From JADJLQ01 sp034439915 (GTDB lineage: Bacteria > Bacteroidota > Bacteroidia > Chitinophagales > Saprospiraceae): a stretch of 6,781 nt of DNA. The notes beneath the pieces were generated by a model. The model made no database searches, was not told the origin of the DNA, and saw only the letters and a program-made list of their open reading frames with translations. Location of the stretch: NCBI GenBank assembly GCA_034439915.1, contig JAWXBI010000233.1, positions 1 through 6,781 on the forward strand, written 5' to 3'. Both the position numbers and the translations under genes were made by a program. This document shows, one piece after another, positions 6,040-6,781 of the stretch (the first letter of the stretch is position 1; every line of letters begins with the position of its first letter).

Positions 6040-6723
6040 ATGTCAAAATCTGTATTCATATTATTCTTGTTCTTTCTTGGATCTGCCTGCAAGACCGCTT
6101 ATGTCCCCAATAGCATCAACGTGCCTTTGTTTGATGGCGAAGGACAAATGCGGTTGAGCGGCGATCTTAATGGGAATATCCAATTTGCCGCCAGCCCTGG
6201 TCGTCGATTTGGTATCATGGCCAATGCGATGTTTCGCAAAGATGGGGAGACCACCGATGCTGTGTATGGGAAAGGTAGTTTTTTTGAAGCGGGTTTTGGA
6301 GGATTCAGCAATTCTGCCGGCATGCTGAGGTGGGAAACTTATATTGGAGCCGGTCTGGGCCATACGGAGACTACTGACAATGGCAAAACTTTTGAAGCCA
6401 ATGGTGCGCGGTTTTTCTTTCAACCCAGTATCGGAATACACCATGACATTTTTGAACTGGCTTTTACTCCGCGGTTGGTAGCCGGCAAATTCAAGAGCCC
6501 TAAAACCACCTATAGCACTCAGGAACTGATCGATAATAAATTAGCCGATATCGATGACCCGGTTTGGATGTTTGCCGAGCCTGCTTTCACCGGTCGCATT
6601 GGATATAAATGGATCAAACTCCAGATCCAGATCGGTAAATCGTTTAAATTAAATGACAAACCGCTTGCTTATGAGAGCAGTATGAATAGTGTGGGGATAA
6701 TATTTGATTTCGGTAATCAATGA
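6040..6723 (+). CDS. Predicted lipoprotein with beta-rich body, function unknown
   Basis: The 227-residue protein starts with a lipoprotein signal: Lys3, a hydrophobic core (VFILFLFFLG) and a lipobox ending at Cys17 (LGSAC), followed by Lys18. There is no acidic pair after the cysteine, so the surface-export signal described in some Bacteroidota is not evident. The segment YVPNSINVPLF followed by a Gly-rich beta stretch (RLSGDLNGNIQFAASP) recalls a family of Bacteroidota envelope proteins of unknown function. The body has alternating hydrophobic and polar residues with many Gly and aromatics (for example WETYIGAGLGH), and ends in IIFDFGNQ, suggesting a beta-sandwich or small beta-barrel at the outer membrane. 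A barrel with a lipid anchor would be unusual, so topology is uncertain. The ATG at 6040 gives the full signal. The gene lies 186 bases after the glycosyltransferase gene and is probably transcribed separately. Confidence 0.75.
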   Translation: MSKSVFILFLFFLGSACKTAYVPNSINVPLFDGEGQMRLSGDLNGNIQFAASPGRRFGIMANAMFRKDGETTDAVYGKGSFFEAGFGGFSNSAGMLRWETYIGAGLGHTETTDNGKTFEANGARFFFQPSIGIHHDIFELAFTPRLVAGKFKSPKTTYSTQELIDNKLADIDDPVWMFAEPAFTGRIGYKWIKLQIQIGKSFKLNDKPLAYESSMNSVGIIFDFGNQ

Positions 6724-6728
6724 TTTGG

Positions 6729-6758
6729 GGCTGAGAAAGGTTAAGGTTAAGGCTGAGA
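6729..6758. repeat. 8-bp direct repeat, 22-base period
   Basis: GGCTGAGA occurs at 6729-6736 and again at 6751-6758, enclosing two GGTTAA units (6739-6744 and 6745-6750). This looks like the start of a degenerate tandem array downstream of the lipoprotein gene. It overlaps the inverted repeat at 6739-6781. Confidence 0.5.
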
Positions 6759-6781
6759 GGGACCGCCGCTTAACCTTAACC
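6739..6781. terminator. 13-bp inverted repeat downstream of lipoprotein gene
   Basis: GGTTAAGGTTAAG (6739-6751) is perfectly complementary to CTTAACCTTAACC (6769-6781) across a 17-base spacer. It begins 16 bases after the TGA stop, a normal place for a transcription terminator, but the arms are AT-rich and the sequence ends before any T-tract can be seen. The pairing may continue past the window. A repeat element rather than a terminator is equally possible. Confidence 0.45.

Noticed and set aside
6061..6444. 127-codon open frame on the minus strand opposite the lipoprotein gene
   Set aside because: It is antisense to a gene with a full lipoprotein signal and beta-rich body, and the translation has no recognisable features.

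Overview
The window looks like chromosomal DNA of a member of the Bacteroidota, probably a free-living Saprospiria- or Chitinophagia-like lineage (the class is a guess). The evidence is a GLPGLI-family secreted protein, a small lipoprotein/beta-barrel protein of a type I know only from this phylum, absence of Shine-Dalgarno sequences before the genes, and AT-rich upstream boxes resembling the TAnnTTTG -7 element of Bacteroidota sigma factors. It contains six genes, all apparently intact. I see no tRNA, rRNA, CRISPR array or transposase gene.

Layout: (1) 1-25, short heptamer repeat at the window edge. (2) 26-775, minus strand, GLPGLI-family secreted protein. (3) 776-912, divergent promoter region with three helically phased GGTTAA repeats, a 7-bp inverted repeat and a possible -7 box. 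(4) 913-3063, plus strand, a sensor histidine kinase followed 12 bases later by an OmpR-type response regulator: a complete two-component operon. (5) 3064-3232, gap between convergent genes, holding a nested palindromic element of about 111 bp. (6) 3233-4144, minus strand, a NIF3/DUF34 metal-binding protein preceded by a twin-arginine export signal. (7) 4145-4269, divergent gap with another inverted repeat. (8) 4270-5853, plus strand, a GT39/ArnT-like membrane glycosyltransferase. (9) 5854-6039, AT-rich gap with no gene. (10) 6040-6723, plus strand, a predicted lipoprotein with a beta-rich body. (11) 6724-6781, a repeat and inverted repeat running to the window edge.

Working together: the kinase and regulator are clearly a cognate pair. 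The divergent GLPGLI gene shares their upstream region and is a plausible regulon member, but that is inference. The other genes (exported NIF3-like protein, lipid-linked sugar transferase, lipoprotein) all act at the cell envelope, but each appears to be its own transcription unit and no pathway links them. I do not see a convincing new multi-gene system. The most unusual items are the nested palindrome at 3096-3206, the Tat signal on the NIF3-family protein, and the phased repeats upstream of the two-component operon.
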